Assembly: GCF_004118675.1 (NCBI RefSeq)
Contig: NZ_SDHZ01000005.1
Location: 186,001-250,000 of the forward strand
Direction of reading: 5' to 3'
Length of the DNA stretch: 64,000 nucleotides
DNA from: Filimonas effusa
GTDB taxonomy: Bacteria; Bacteroidota; Bacteroidia; Chitinophagales; Chitinophagaceae
Positions within the stretch are counted from its first letter, which is position 1, and each line of letters begins with the position of its first letter. The notes beneath the pieces are model-generated. The model worked only from the letters and a program-made list of their open reading frames with translations. It was not told where the DNA came from and did no database searches. Of this stretch, positions 51,558 through 60,333 are shown piece by piece. Position numbers and translations under genes: made by a program.

Positions 51558-52697
51558 TTAACCAATTGCCTTGTTCAGGTCTTCTATCAGGTCGTCCACA
51601 TCTTCAATACCTACGCTTAAACGGATCAGAGAATCTTTCAGGCCGTTTTTCATCCGCTCTTCACGCGGAATAGCAGCATGCGTCATAGTAGCAGGATGGC
51701 TTAAAAGACTTTCTACACCACCTAAACTTTCTGCCAGCGAGAATACATGCGTTGAAGAAAGTACACGTTTGGCTTCCTCTATATCGTCGCCTTTGAGCGT
51801 AAAGCTCATCATTCCCCCAAAACCACGCATCTGCTTGCTTGCAACGGCATAACCCGGATGATCTTCAAAACCACACCAGTAAACCTTGTCTACCTTGGGA
51901 TGATTGCGCAGGAAATGTGCGATCTTTTCTCCGTTTTCACAATGCCGCTGCATACGCACATGCAATGTTTTAATACCACGGAGTATCAGGAAACAATCCT
52001 GTGGTCCGGGAACCGCACCACAACTTTTTTGTATAAAATATAACTGGTCGTAAAGGTTCTTGTCGTTCATTACCAGGCAGCCCTGCACCACATCGCTATG
52101 GCCGCTCAGGTACTTGGTGGCAGAATGCATAACAATATCGGCGCCCAGGTCCAGTGGATTCTGGAGATACGGAGAGGCAAACGTATTGTCCACGCAAAGC
52201 AAAACACCATGTGCCTTCGCTATAGCCGCTACCGCAGCAATATCAACAATATTCAATAAAGGATTGGTAGGCGTTTCTGTCCATATCAGCTTGGTTTGCG
52301 CATTCAGGAAAGGCTTGATATTCTCAGCGTCCTGCATATCCACATAATGGAACTTGATACCAAAACGCTTGAATACCTTGTCGAACAGGCGATAGGTACC
52401 ACCGTACATGTCACTTGCCGCAATCACCTCATCACCGGGATTGAGCATGGTAATAACCGCATCAGTAGCAGCAACGCCGCTGCTGAAGGCCAGCCCGTAC
52501 TTACCGTTCTCGATAACAGCATAAGCCGTTTCCAATGCCGTACGCGTAGGATTCTGAGAGCGGGCATACTCATATCCTTTATTTACACCCGGTGCTTCCT
52601 GCACAAAAGTCGATGTCTGGTAAATAGGCGTCATGATAGCGCCTGTAGAAGGATCCGGCTCCATGCCGGCATGTATGAACTTAGTACCGTTTTTCAT
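51558..52697 (-). CDS. Cystathionine gamma-synthase/lyase family PLP enzyme
   Basis: 379 residues of the Cys/Met metabolism PLP-dependent family. The PLP Schiff-base lysine is K195 in HSATKYLSGHSDV; other family marks are YEYARSQNPTR (about 43-53), FSSGVAATDAV and TPTNPLL. It acts in trans-sulfuration or reverse trans-sulfuration between cysteine and homocysteine; sequence alone does not separate synthase from lyase. Cytoplasmic tetramer in known cases. Followed at 8 bp by TIGR02757. Confidence 0.92.
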   Translation of the reverse strand: MKNGTKFIHAGMEPDPSTGAIMTPIYQTSTFVQEAPGVNKGYEYARSQNPTRTALETAYAVIENGKYGLAFSSGVAATDAVITMLNPGDEVIAASDMYGGTYRLFDKVFKRFGIKFHYVDMQDAENIKPFLNAQTKLIWTETPTNPLLNIVDIAAVAAIAKAHGVLLCVDNTFASPYLQNPLDLGADIVMHSATKYLSGHSDVVQGCLVMNDKNLYDQLYFIQKSCGAVPGPQDCFLILRGIKTLHVRMQRHCENGEKIAHFLRNHPKVDKVYWCGFEDHPGYAVASKQMRGFGGMMSFTLKGDDIEEAKRVLSSTHVFSLAESLGGVESLLSHPATMTHAAIPREERMKNGLKDSLIRLSVGIEDVDDLIEDLNKAIG

Positions 52698-52756
52698 TGC
52701 TATCTGTTGCTTTTCATGATGTAATCTACAACTAACTACCTTAAAATCAATAATAT

Positions 52757-53311
52757 CTAAAACTTGATAGGCAAACTTATCTTCTGCTCATCCCACATCA
52801 CAATCAGGTTTGTTCCACCCTTCACATCTTCAAAATAAATGGTAAGCGCCTCTACAGGATCTGTGATCTTCTGCACAGGAACCTCAACCCTTGTCAGGTC
52901 TTTCTTCGGATTCTGCGCTAAACCCCAATAATCCTTTTCTGTATTGAAAGCGATCGTCCACTTGGTTTCCGTGCAAATAGCATAAAGGGTATAACGCCCC
53001 TTGGGAATCAGCTTGCCGCCTATCTTCACATTTCTGAAAAATTCTATCTCCGTTGCCTCATTAGCACCCATACGCCAGATCTCGTTATAATGAATAACAT
53101 CTCCAAAGATCCTGCGGCCATTACGCTGAGGCCTGCTGTACAACACTCTCGCAACGGGCTGATCACCTGCCTTGCCACTCATTTTTAAAATCGGATAGTT
53201 ATAAGGACAATAACTCACATCCATTGGCGACTTGTCAATATCTGTTGGCTTTTGCTGGGCCATTACACATATTGAGAACAAACTACATAAGCAACTGAGA
53301 AGGATTTTCAT
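52757..53311 (-). CDS. DUF2911 domain-containing secreted protein
   Basis: 184 residues from the ATG at 53311 (MKILLSCLCSLFSICVMAQ signal peptide); an upstream Met at 53350 would overlap the acpH-like gene by 8 bp. The mature region has ARVLYSRPQRNGRRIFGDVI and YNEIWRMGANEATEIEF, typical of DUF2911, a beta-sandwich family frequent in Bacteroidota. Likely periplasmic. Function unknown. Confidence 0.88.
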   Translation of the reverse strand: MKILLSCLCSLFSICVMAQQKPTDIDKSPMDVSYCPYNYPILKMSGKAGDQPVARVLYSRPQRNGRRIFGDVIHYNEIWRMGANEATEIEFFRNVKIGGKLIPKGRYTLYAICTETKWTIAFNTEKDYWGLAQNPKKDLTRVEVPVQKITDPVEALTIYFEDVKGGTNLIVMWDEQKISLPIKF

Positions 53312-53342
53312 ACTCGTTTTGAGATTTTTGCAAAGATAATAG

Positions 53343-53936
53343 CTACTCATTCAGTAACTGGTTGAATTGCGTAAACGCAAAGGTTTTAACAAAAGGAAAA
53401 AAATCATCATAACACGCCTGCAGCGCATCATACGACTGCTCAAATACCTTATAGGCATCGCGGCTGTTATCGAGGTATGTTGCCCTGAAAGCCAGTCCTT
53501 TGAAACTGTTTTCAAGCCCCTCCATATACCGGTAATTGAACAGCCAGTTCTGACTGCGCATATAAGGGACCATACTCGCAAACCTGTCCGGCAGTATCCC
53601 GGTATGGTGTTGCAATATATGATAGGTATGCCTGCAAAACTGCTGCCAGCCTTCTTCAGAATTTTCTCTCAGATCCCTCGCAAGGAAATGATCATATACT
53701 ACATCTACAAAAGCGCCGGCATATAACCCCACAACGGGTCTGAAATATTGCTTCGCTGCTGCCGTGGCCGCATGCGCATCAGTAAACTCATCGATAGCCC
53801 TATGCAGCCCTATGCCCTTTTGAACCATTGGACTATAATCAAACTTCCGCTTTCCCTTTACAAAATCACTGATCATATTACCAACCAGTATTTCCGGGTG
53901 GTTAAATGATAACCAGGCATGAGCCAGGTAGTTCAT
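53343..53936 (-). CDS. ACP phosphodiesterase (AcpH-like)
   Basis: 197 residues similar to acyl-carrier-protein phosphodiesterase, which removes the phosphopantetheine group from ACP. Family marks: MNYLAHAWLSFNHPEILVGN at the start, ISDFVKG, LHRAIDEFTDAH (metal-binding HD-like residues) and VVYDHFLARD. It sits 3 bp after the preceding hydrolase gene and overlaps the DUF2911 frame only if the upstream start there is used. Possible role in ACP turnover. Confidence 0.88.
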   Translation of the reverse strand: MNYLAHAWLSFNHPEILVGNMISDFVKGKRKFDYSPMVQKGIGLHRAIDEFTDAHAATAAAKQYFRPVVGLYAGAFVDVVYDHFLARDLRENSEEGWQQFCRHTYHILQHHTGILPDRFASMVPYMRSQNWLFNYRYMEGLENSFKGLAFRATYLDNSRDAYKVFEQSYDALQACYDDFFPFVKTFAFTQFNQLLNE

Positions 53937-53939
53937 GAG

Positions 53940-55352
53940 CTACTTTTTTATATATGTATTAAGCCAGTTGGTCATTGTATCCAGCGCCTCGGGAGCAAAA
54001 CTCTCTTCCAACTGGCCATATTCCTGCGGCGTACAGGTTGTACAATGCTGAAACAGGTGATTCAATCCCTTCAGTTCTTTTACCTCCGAAACTTTAATGC
54101 CGCTTTCCGCTATAGCTGCCTGCATAGCCGGCAAATTGGTGCGCGGCACTACCTGTATATCCTCTGACCCGTTAAGCGCCAGGAACTTGCATCTTAATTG
54201 TTTAATATAAGGAACAGGATCGCTCAACAGGAAATACTTCATCCATTCTGTCGTCATCGCCTGCACTAACCGCTGCAATAGCTGGGCCGATTGCTGCTCA
54301 TCATATAATGATAATAACAACAATGTATTGGGATCCTGCTTTTTCTTCCATTCACCATAATAGGCCCATGCCTTAAGATAAAGAGAAGCGCTGTCCGACT
54401 CCGGTGTCACTGCCGAAGCAATATGGCTGAACAGGTCGCGGTAAGCGGCGGCCGCCACAACTGTAGCACCATGTTTTAACCAAACGGCCTCATTCTGATC
54501 ACTCATCAGTTTGCTGCCTTTTTCGCCCGGTCCGGCCAGCGTAATAACAAACTGGATAGCTTCGGGGTTTGCCGCCGCTACCATCACTGCTATCAATCCC
54601 CCCTCGCTATGCCCTATCAATCCCGTTTTAGATTTATCAGTTTCTTTTCTTGTTTTCAGATAAGCCAATGCAGCCTCGACATCTTTTGCGAAATCGGCCG
54701 AAGTTGCTTTAACCAACGATCCTCGGGTTTTACCAGCCCCCCTGTCGTCAATCCGTAATACCGCGTAACCGTTTTTGGTAAGATGATCTGCAATAACCGC
54801 AAAAGGTTTGTGCCCCAGAATGGTTTCATCCCGGTCCTGGATGCCGCTTCCTGTAATCAGGATGGCAGTAGCAAAAGGCCCTCCCGACCTGGGATAGGTG
54901 AAGGTGGCGCCAAAATGTACCGAACCATCGGCATTGTCATACTCGATGTCTTCGCTGTTATAGGAAAATGGAGGTACCGGTGTCTGTGGACGGTTGACTT
55001 TATAACTGCTTCCCTTTTTTAAGGCAAGGGGCATGGTAGCGGCTCCCTGGTACCAGCTGCCTAAAATAGTTGAATCGTTTATCAGTTGGCCGCGAAAAGA
55101 TGCTTTGGGCATCTCCAGCGCTACTATTATACTGTCGCCGGTAGCTGTTCCCGTAAAAGCAAGCCCCATAGCCCCCTGGTCCGGACTATCAAACTTTCCC
55201 GTCAGCTTTCCACCGCTATTTGAAGTAAAGTGAAAGATTAAGCGGAGCTTGCCGGCAAAACGCCCTTCCCAGTCTCCGGATACTGATTTATCCTGTCCAA
55301 ACACCATGGCCCCCAGACTGCAGAACAGGCAAACTATAAGTAGTTTCTTCAT
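53940..55352 (-). CDS. Secreted alpha/beta hydrolase
   Basis: 470 residues with signal peptide MKKLLIVCLFCSLGAMVFGQ. An N-terminal beta domain (about 25-120, GKLRLIFHFTSNSGGKLTGKF, DUF3887-like lead) is followed by an alpha/beta hydrolase domain from about 150: oxyanion region LITGSGIQDRDE, nucleophile GLIGHSEGG (Ser at about 248), Asp in LALNGSEDIQV and terminal His in GLNHLFQH. Likely a periplasmic esterase or peptidase. Substrate unknown. Probably first of a unit with acpH-like and DUF2911 genes. Confidence 0.9.
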   Translation of the reverse strand: MKKLLIVCLFCSLGAMVFGQDKSVSGDWEGRFAGKLRLIFHFTSNSGGKLTGKFDSPDQGAMGLAFTGTATGDSIIVALEMPKASFRGQLINDSTILGSWYQGAATMPLALKKGSSYKVNRPQTPVPPFSYNSEDIEYDNADGSVHFGATFTYPRSGGPFATAILITGSGIQDRDETILGHKPFAVIADHLTKNGYAVLRIDDRGAGKTRGSLVKATSADFAKDVEAALAYLKTRKETDKSKTGLIGHSEGGLIAVMVAAANPEAIQFVITLAGPGEKGSKLMSDQNEAVWLKHGATVVAAAAYRDLFSHIASAVTPESDSASLYLKAWAYYGEWKKKQDPNTLLLLSLYDEQQSAQLLQRLVQAMTTEWMKYFLLSDPVPYIKQLRCKFLALNGSEDIQVVPRTNLPAMQAAIAESGIKVSEVKELKGLNHLFQHCTTCTPQEYGQLEESFAPEALDTMTNWLNTYIKK

Positions 55353-55570
55353 GATACAGCAATATCGTTTTAGTTTTCCGATTATCCTAAACCGTTCTTA
55401 CCGCTTTTCACTTTTAATATGAAGTTGACGCGTTTTATGATTTTTTTAAGAAGGTTGGAAAAAAGCCCTTAAATACTGCGTTATAACAAACGTATGATCG
55501 TAAAATCACCGCTATTCTTTACCGTTTGTCCTAATAGGTTGGCCTTGTACTGTTGGTGGTCACAATTTCA
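55353..55570. other. Spacer between divergent genes, no gene seen
   Basis: AT-rich sequence upstream of the PepSY-like gene. No open frame with homologous character, repeat or RNA fold was recognised. Confidence 0.4.
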
Positions 55571-55601
55571 TTGACTTCGCTTCAATCCCATACTAGCTTT
55601 G
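55571..55601 (+). promoter_or_regulatory. Promoter of PepSY-like gene
   Basis: TTGAC at 55571-55575 and -7 element TAGCTTTG at 55594-55601 give a 20-nt spacer after TTG, one of the best Bacteroidota promoters in the window. Implies a leader of about 54 nt. Confidence 0.6.
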
Positions 55602-55660
55602 ATCTCACAAGGCTGCTAAACAACAGCCGGAACTAATCAAATCAAACAAAAACTGAAGCC

Positions 55661-56104
55661 ATGAAAACTTTCTTTATTGCCGCATTTATGCTTGTAACAC
55701 TCGGTAGCGCCATTGCTGCTCCTTTTACACCGCCGGTAACAACTAAAGTGTTAAGCCATTTCTCCGAAAACTATTCCAACGCCGTTAATGTCAAATGGAC
55801 ATTAGCCAGTAGCTATACAAAAGCCACTTTTACCCAGAACAACAAAAAATGGGAAGTGTTTTATGATAATGAAGGCAACCTCTACGGCACCAGCAGGAAT
55901 ATCAGCTTCTCCGAACTGCCTGCCAAGGCTTCAGGGTATATCAACAAAAAGTATTCAGACTACGGTATCCTTGAAACTGTTGAATTCGACAGCGAAAGCG
56001 ACGGCAAACTCTTCTTTGTGTCACTGCAACAGGGAAAAAAGAAAGTCATTCTGCAGGTTGACGCAAACAGCTGGGTAAGTGTATTCAAGAGATCCCGTGT
56101 TTAA
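55661..56104 (+). CDS. Secreted PepSY-like protein
   Basis: 147 residues. Signal peptide MKTFFIAAFMLVTLGSAIAA, then a PepSY-like beta-rich domain (NAVNVKWTLASSYTKATF, KWEVFYDNEGNLYGTSR, KVILQVDANSWVSVF). In Bacteroidota such proteins are small periplasmic factors of unknown role. It has its own promoter and ends by overlapping the convergent GT87 gene by 20 bp. Confidence 0.8.
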   Translation: MKTFFIAAFMLVTLGSAIAAPFTPPVTTKVLSHFSENYSNAVNVKWTLASSYTKATFTQNNKKWEVFYDNEGNLYGTSRNISFSELPAKASGYINKKYSDYGILETVEFDSESDGKLFFVSLQQGKKKVILQVDANSWVSVFKRSRV

Positions 56105-57263
56105 CTGAGAAATCTTTGAAAGCCACATCCCGCAGCAGCAGTACCCATATAATAAAACAAGGCACAGCCTTTAAAGCATAGGCCCTTATATACCCTTTTA
56201 ACGGTGGTGGACACAGATCTGTTGGTGACAGAATAGTCACAACAAACAGGATAACGAGCATGGCAGTGGTCCATGCCGTTTTCTTTTCCAGTGATACATA
56301 CCAGAGCGCTACTCCCGTAACGGCTATAACATAGGTAACCGATTCGGCGGAGGAACTGAAGATCACTACGGCTATCAATGCCAGCGCCAGGTATCGTAAC
56401 CGGAAAGCGGCATATTTGTATTGCGAAAAACGCAGCAATGGCAGGGCATACAATAATGCTACCGGCGCCAGTACCACCAGGTCGCTGATCTTTACCTGCA
56501 ATGTCCGGCGCAGAACACCAATGATGGATACATCCTGCATACCAAAGGTTAATGACTGATCGGCATTCTTCGCATCTTTCCACACCAGGCTATGGTACCA
56601 GTCCTGGTAACTCTGGATAACAAACGAGGGAGGCGTTATAAGCATAGGCAGGCATACCAGTATCACCAGCCACATGATAAAATAACCGATGAACTTTACC
56701 TTATGCTGGCTGAACAGGAAGAATGTTAAACCGGCAATAGGGTAGATCTTGGTAAGAAAACCCAGTGCAATGAAAAAGGTTGCCCACACATCTTTCTGTT
56801 TTTCCACCATCACATACGCCAATACGATCCAGGCGCCTACCATAGGATTGTACTGCACATGGTGCGTGGCAGACATCAGTTCTATAGCGCCAATCAGTAA
56901 TACAGTATAGAATTTCTCCTTCTCCAGCGACAAGCTCCTGAGGGCAAAAAATAATACCGCCGCATTGGCAAGCGCCCACAAAACAACCCCTATATTATCC
57001 GGCAGCATTGCAAAAGGAGCAATCAGAACGCTGAACAACGGTCCATAATGATTATGGTCGTTATAAACAGCCGGATACTCGATATAAAGATTCATCTGGT
57101 TTACTGTATGTACAAATACATGCTTGTATATGACATAGTTATTCACTGTTCCCCGCAGGCTTTCAAGTAACACGGCTAAAAGCGCCAGAAAAAACCACAA
57201 CAATACAGGAAAGGGGAGTTTCCACTTTTTACCGAGCGGAATATCAGCAAGTAAGAACTTCAT
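56085..57263 (-). CDS. GT87 (DUF2029) membrane glycosyltransferase
   Basis: 392 residues with about ten transmembrane helices. N-terminal features of the GT-C/GT87 family: DIPLGKKWKLPFPVLL, then an extracytoplasmic loop with NLYIEYPAVYNDHNHYGPLF, whose acidic and His residues resemble the catalytic loop of GT87 enzymes, and LTKIYPIAGL. Family members transfer sugars from polyprenyl-phosphate donors in the inner membrane. Acceptor unknown. Its 3' end overlaps the PepSY-like gene by 20 bp. Confidence 0.82.
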   Translation of the reverse strand: MKFLLADIPLGKKWKLPFPVLLWFFLALLAVLLESLRGTVNNYVIYKHVFVHTVNQMNLYIEYPAVYNDHNHYGPLFSVLIAPFAMLPDNIGVVLWALANAAVLFFALRSLSLEKEKFYTVLLIGAIELMSATHHVQYNPMVGAWIVLAYVMVEKQKDVWATFFIALGFLTKIYPIAGLTFFLFSQHKVKFIGYFIMWLVILVCLPMLITPPSFVIQSYQDWYHSLVWKDAKNADQSLTFGMQDVSIIGVLRRTLQVKISDLVVLAPVALLYALPLLRFSQYKYAAFRLRYLALALIAVVIFSSSAESVTYVIAVTGVALWYVSLEKKTAWTTAMLVILFVVTILSPTDLCPPPLKGYIRAYALKAVPCFIIWVLLLRDVAFKDFSVKHGIS

Positions 57264-57335
57264 AATAACCAGGGGGAGATTTTCGCTTTAATGGATTGGT
57301 TGCGGACAAAAATAGGGAGATTGTCAGGCAATAGT

Positions 57336-57343
57336 TACTTTTG
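57336..57343 (+). promoter_or_regulatory. -7 element for deoxyhypusine-synthase-like gene
   Basis: TACTTTTG fits TANNTTTG and ends 18 nt before the ATG at 57362. Confidence 0.5.
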
Positions 57344-57361
57344 CAGCTAAAATTCTGAACG

Positions 57362-58336
57362 ATGAGTAAGGGTCCGGTTTCCCAGTTTATTCAGCATCAC
57401 TACCGCCACTTCAATGCAGCGGCCCTGGTAGATGCTGCCAAAGGTTACGAAACGCACCTGGCTGAAGGTGGAAAAATGATGGTGACACTGGCTGGCGCCA
57501 TGAGCACCGCTGAATTGGGCATCTCCCTCGCAGAGATGATCCGCCAGGACAAAATACAGATCATCAGTTGTACTGGTGCCAACCTGGAAGAAGATGTAAT
57601 GAACCTCGTAGCACACAATAGCTATAAAAGAGTTCCCAATTACCGCGATTTAACTCCCCAGGACGAATGGGACCTGCTGGAGAATCACTATAACAGGGTT
57701 ACAGATACCTGTATCCCCGAAGAAGAAGCTTTCCGCCGCCTGCAAAAACACCTGGTGAAAGCCTGGAAAGACGCAGAAGAAAAAGGCGAACGTTACTTCC
57801 CCCATGAGTTCCTTTATAAAGTGGTGCTCAGCGGCGACCTGCAACAGTATTATGAAATCGATCCTAAAGACAGCTGGATCATCGCCGCCGCAGAAAAGAA
57901 TATCCCTATCGTTTGCCCGGGTTGGGAAGATAGCACTACCGGCAACATCTTCGCCAGCTATGTTATTAAAAATGAACTCAAAGCAAGCACCGTAAAAAGC
58001 GGTATTGAATATATGGTGTGGCTGGCCGACTGGTATCGTCAGAACAGCGGCGGCAAAGGTGTTGGCTTCTTCCAGATCGGCGGTGGTATCGCGGGCGATT
58101 TCCCTATCTGTGTAGTACCCATGATGTACCAGGACCTGGAATGGCATGACGTTCCTTTCTGGGGCTACTTCTGCCAGATCAGCGATTCCACAACTTCCTA
58201 TGGTTCTTATTCCGGCGCTGTTCCCAACGAAAAAATCACCTGGGGCAAGCTGGATATTCATACGCCCAAGTTCATCGTGGAAAGTGACGCTACCATCGTA
58301 GCGCCGCTCATGTTTGCGTACATATTAGGCTGGTAA
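57362..58336 (+). CDS. Deoxyhypusine synthase homologue (bacterial)
   Basis: 324 residues of the deoxyhypusine synthase (DHS) fold. NAD-binding and spermidine-pocket segments include MMVTLAGAMSTAELG, ISCTGANLEED, GWEDSTTG and FFQIGGGIAGDFPI. The catalytic lysine of DHS is present as K296 in ITWGKLD. Eukaryotic DHS modifies eIF5A; bacteria have EF-P and no eIF5A, and bacterial homologues are thought to use the same chemistry for polyamines such as homospermidine. Product here unknown. Monocistronic, ending at a strong terminator. Confidence 0.88.
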   Translation: MSKGPVSQFIQHHYRHFNAAALVDAAKGYETHLAEGGKMMVTLAGAMSTAELGISLAEMIRQDKIQIISCTGANLEEDVMNLVAHNSYKRVPNYRDLTPQDEWDLLENHYNRVTDTCIPEEEAFRRLQKHLVKAWKDAEEKGERYFPHEFLYKVVLSGDLQQYYEIDPKDSWIIAAAEKNIPIVCPGWEDSTTGNIFASYVIKNELKASTVKSGIEYMVWLADWYRQNSGGKGVGFFQIGGGIAGDFPICVVPMMYQDLEWHDVPFWGYFCQISDSTTSYGSYSGAVPNEKITWGKLDIHTPKFIVESDATIVAPLMFAYILGW

Positions 58337-58356
58337 TTCATAAATTGTTTATATTC

Positions 58357-58392
58357 AACTCCTTTTTGCTGCGGCAAAGAGGAGTTTTTTTA
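58357..58392 (+). terminator. Terminator after DHS-like gene
   Basis: A 13-bp stem AACTCCTTTTTGC / GCAAAGAGGAGTT (one G-U) with a 4-nt loop, followed by TTTTTT. Confidence 0.9.
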
Positions 58393-58412
58393 TCCCATAT
58401 AATTATTGCGCT

Positions 58413-58937
58413 ATGACAAGTAAAACAGAGGAGTTGTATTTAGAGGCCGAAGCAGATATCAGGAACAGTAATTATCACGAGGCCTTCCAGAAACATGAAA
58501 GCATTATTTACGAGGAACCAGACTTTGCTCCGGCTCATAATTCCATAGGCTGGCTGTACAAAACCCAGTTCGATAGCTACCAGAAAGCGGAAACACACTT
58601 TAAAGCGGCCATGAAAAGTGACCCTTTGTACCCGCATCCTTATTTCCACCTGGCAACTTTATACATAGACCTGGAAAGGATCGACGATTTGAAGAAACAC
58701 CTGGAGCAGTGTCTTAAGGTGGTAACAGTAGAAAAAGCCTGGATCTATTACCGCTACGGCATGATCGAGGAAATGAAAGGCCGCTACGAAATGGCGATCA
58801 AGCAATACCAGAAAGCCATCTTACATTGCTTCAACAATGACAAGATCCGTGATTATCACGCTGATATCGAACGCTGTAAAAACAAACAGGAACTTGCGGC
58901 ATCCCTTAAACCTGCTGCACGCAAAACCTCAGAATAA
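58413..58937 (+). CDS. Tetratricopeptide-repeat protein
   Basis: 174 residues with four to five TPR units (ADIRNSNYHEAFQKHESIIY, AETHFKAAMKSDPLYPHPYF, RYEMAIKQYQKAILHCFNND). No signal peptide, so cytoplasmic. TPR solenoids mediate protein contacts; partner unknown. Its last 9 bp overlap the convergent CPBP gene. Confidence 0.85.
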   Translation: MTSKTEELYLEAEADIRNSNYHEAFQKHESIIYEEPDFAPAHNSIGWLYKTQFDSYQKAETHFKAAMKSDPLYPHPYFHLATLYIDLERIDDLKKHLEQCLKVVTVEKAWIYYRYGMIEEMKGRYEMAIKQYQKAILHCFNNDKIRDYHADIERCKNKQELAASLKPAARKTSE

Positions 58938-59702
58938 ATGACCTTCCCTATACAGGTCTATTAAACAGGCCGTAAGGTTAAAGACAAAATGAAATATAAT
59001 ACCATACCATATGGTATTATATTTCCTCCGCAAGGCTCCTACAAAGATCCCGAAAGGCAACAGCCAGATCAGAGACAGGAAATTAAGATGTAAGGCGGCG
59101 AACATGCAGGCTGTTACCAGCACTACCAGCCGCTCATTCAAAAACGAAGAAAAATATTGGTATAATATACCCCGGAACGCCAATTCCTCAAATATAGCCG
59201 GCATGAGCGCAATAGAATAGATCATTACCAGCTGAGGCGCTATATAGATCTGATAACCACCATAATAGCTATTATCAGACTTAAACAGGGAAATATTTAA
59301 TTCGCGCACCGAAATATTCACCAGCCACGATGTTACAACTGCAATAGCCATTATCACCGCCATTACAGGGATCCTCAACGGTTTAACTGCCAGTAACGGT
59401 AATATTTCATCTTTGTTATAGTAGGCGTAAACAAGCGCAACCAGCGCCAGCAAAAGCTCCATCCAGAACATCTGGTCGTACGAGTGAAACCAGCTGGTGT
59501 ATTTAACTATCAGGCAAAGGAACAGATTCAGCCCGTAAAACAGGAAAGCTGAACGCAACCGTTGATTATTGAAAATATCTTCCCTGTGCGCTTCCGCCCC
59601 CAGGTAAGCACCACAATGATGACAAAACCGGTGAAAACCCTTCACCGTACTATCGCACTCATTGCAGGAATAATAATATGCCGGTTCTTGCTGTTCTTCC
59701 AC
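58929..59702 (-). CDS. CPBP-family intramembrane protease with N-terminal zinc ribbon
   Basis: 257 residues. A CxxC...CxxC zinc ribbon (C13, C16, C27, C30) is followed by about six transmembrane helices. CPBP/ABI motifs are intact: E172 E173 and R177 in FEELAFRG, H205 in FAALHLN and H238 with N242 in IIFHFVFN, as in Rce1-type glutamate intramembrane proteases. Substrate unknown. It starts 1 bp after another zinc-ribbon membrane protein gene, so the two are probably cotranslated and may form a complex. Confidence 0.9.
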   Translation of the reverse strand: MEEQQEPAYYYSCNECDSTVKGFHRFCHHCGAYLGAEAHREDIFNNQRLRSAFLFYGLNLFLCLIVKYTSWFHSYDQMFWMELLLALVALVYAYYNKDEILPLLAVKPLRIPVMAVIMAIAVVTSWLVNISVRELNISLFKSDNSYYGGYQIYIAPQLVMIYSIALMPAIFEELAFRGILYQYFSSFLNERLVVLVTACMFAALHLNFLSLIWLLPFGIFVGALRRKYNTIWYGIIFHFVFNLTACLIDLYREGHLF

Positions 59703-59703
59703 G

Positions 59704-60309
59704 TTACATGATTTCCATTTCTTCCTTTACCAGGTCGGCTTTAAAAGCAAAAGCCAGCCCGCGCAGCAAAAGAAATAATACCAGGATTGTAATAAAAAGA
59801 CCATAAACACCTGTTACCGTGGTGAACGTATCCTGTACTTTTCCGAGTATTGCTATTAACGCATAGGTAAGAATAACAATAATACTCATCAGCAAAGCCG
59901 TAAACGGGCGGCGCTTACTCCATTTGCCCAGGAAAAAGAATAACGAAGACGACACTATCGACAGTAAGGCCAGGAAAACACCTTCATCCAGCTCGCTGAA
60001 AGCAAATCCAATACCCGTAATGCTAATTGCCGCCAGTATATACAACGTATTCCTTGCCACCTGTATGTTGGTTTCACATTTCAGCAACAGGTCTTTGCGT
60101 TGCCGTTGTCTTACCGCATATAAGGTAAGCTGCCCGCTTCTGTTGTGAAGCGGATGACCGCAGTTGCTGCAGAAATCATAATCCAGTTCATTGACGTAAC
60201 GGCACGATCCGCAGATACAGTGTTGCATTCCGGGATGGATATACACTGGTTGCAACCGGTGTAACCGGGTGGCCATCGCCATGTTAAAAGCTTCCTTTAT
60301 AAGCCGCAT
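59704..60309 (-). CDS. Zinc-ribbon membrane protein of unknown function
   Basis: 201 residues. N-terminal CGSC...CSNC zinc ribbon (C33, C36, C47, C50), then four transmembrane helices (about 86-106, 110-127, 135-155, 165-185). A second Met (MAMATRLHRL) at 60282 is an alternative start. The N-terminal ribbon plus helices resembles the neighbouring CPBP protease but lacks its EExxxR and His motifs. Likely partner or regulator of that protease; inference only. Confidence 0.75.
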   Translation of the reverse strand: MRLIKEAFNMAMATRLHRLQPVYIHPGMQHCICGSCRYVNELDYDFCSNCGHPLHNRSGQLTLYAVRQRQRKDLLLKCETNIQVARNTLYILAAISITGIGFAFSELDEGVFLALLSIVSSSLFFFLGKWSKRRPFTALLMSIIVILTYALIAILGKVQDTFTTVTGVYGLFITILVLFLLLRGLAFAFKADLVKEEMEIM

Positions 60310-60333
60310 ATGTTAACTGCAACTTACTGAAAA

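Noticed and set aside
57362-58336. A hypusine modification pathway
   Set aside because: No eIF5A or deoxyhypusine hydroxylase is present and bacteria lack eIF5A, so only the DHS chemistry is claimed.
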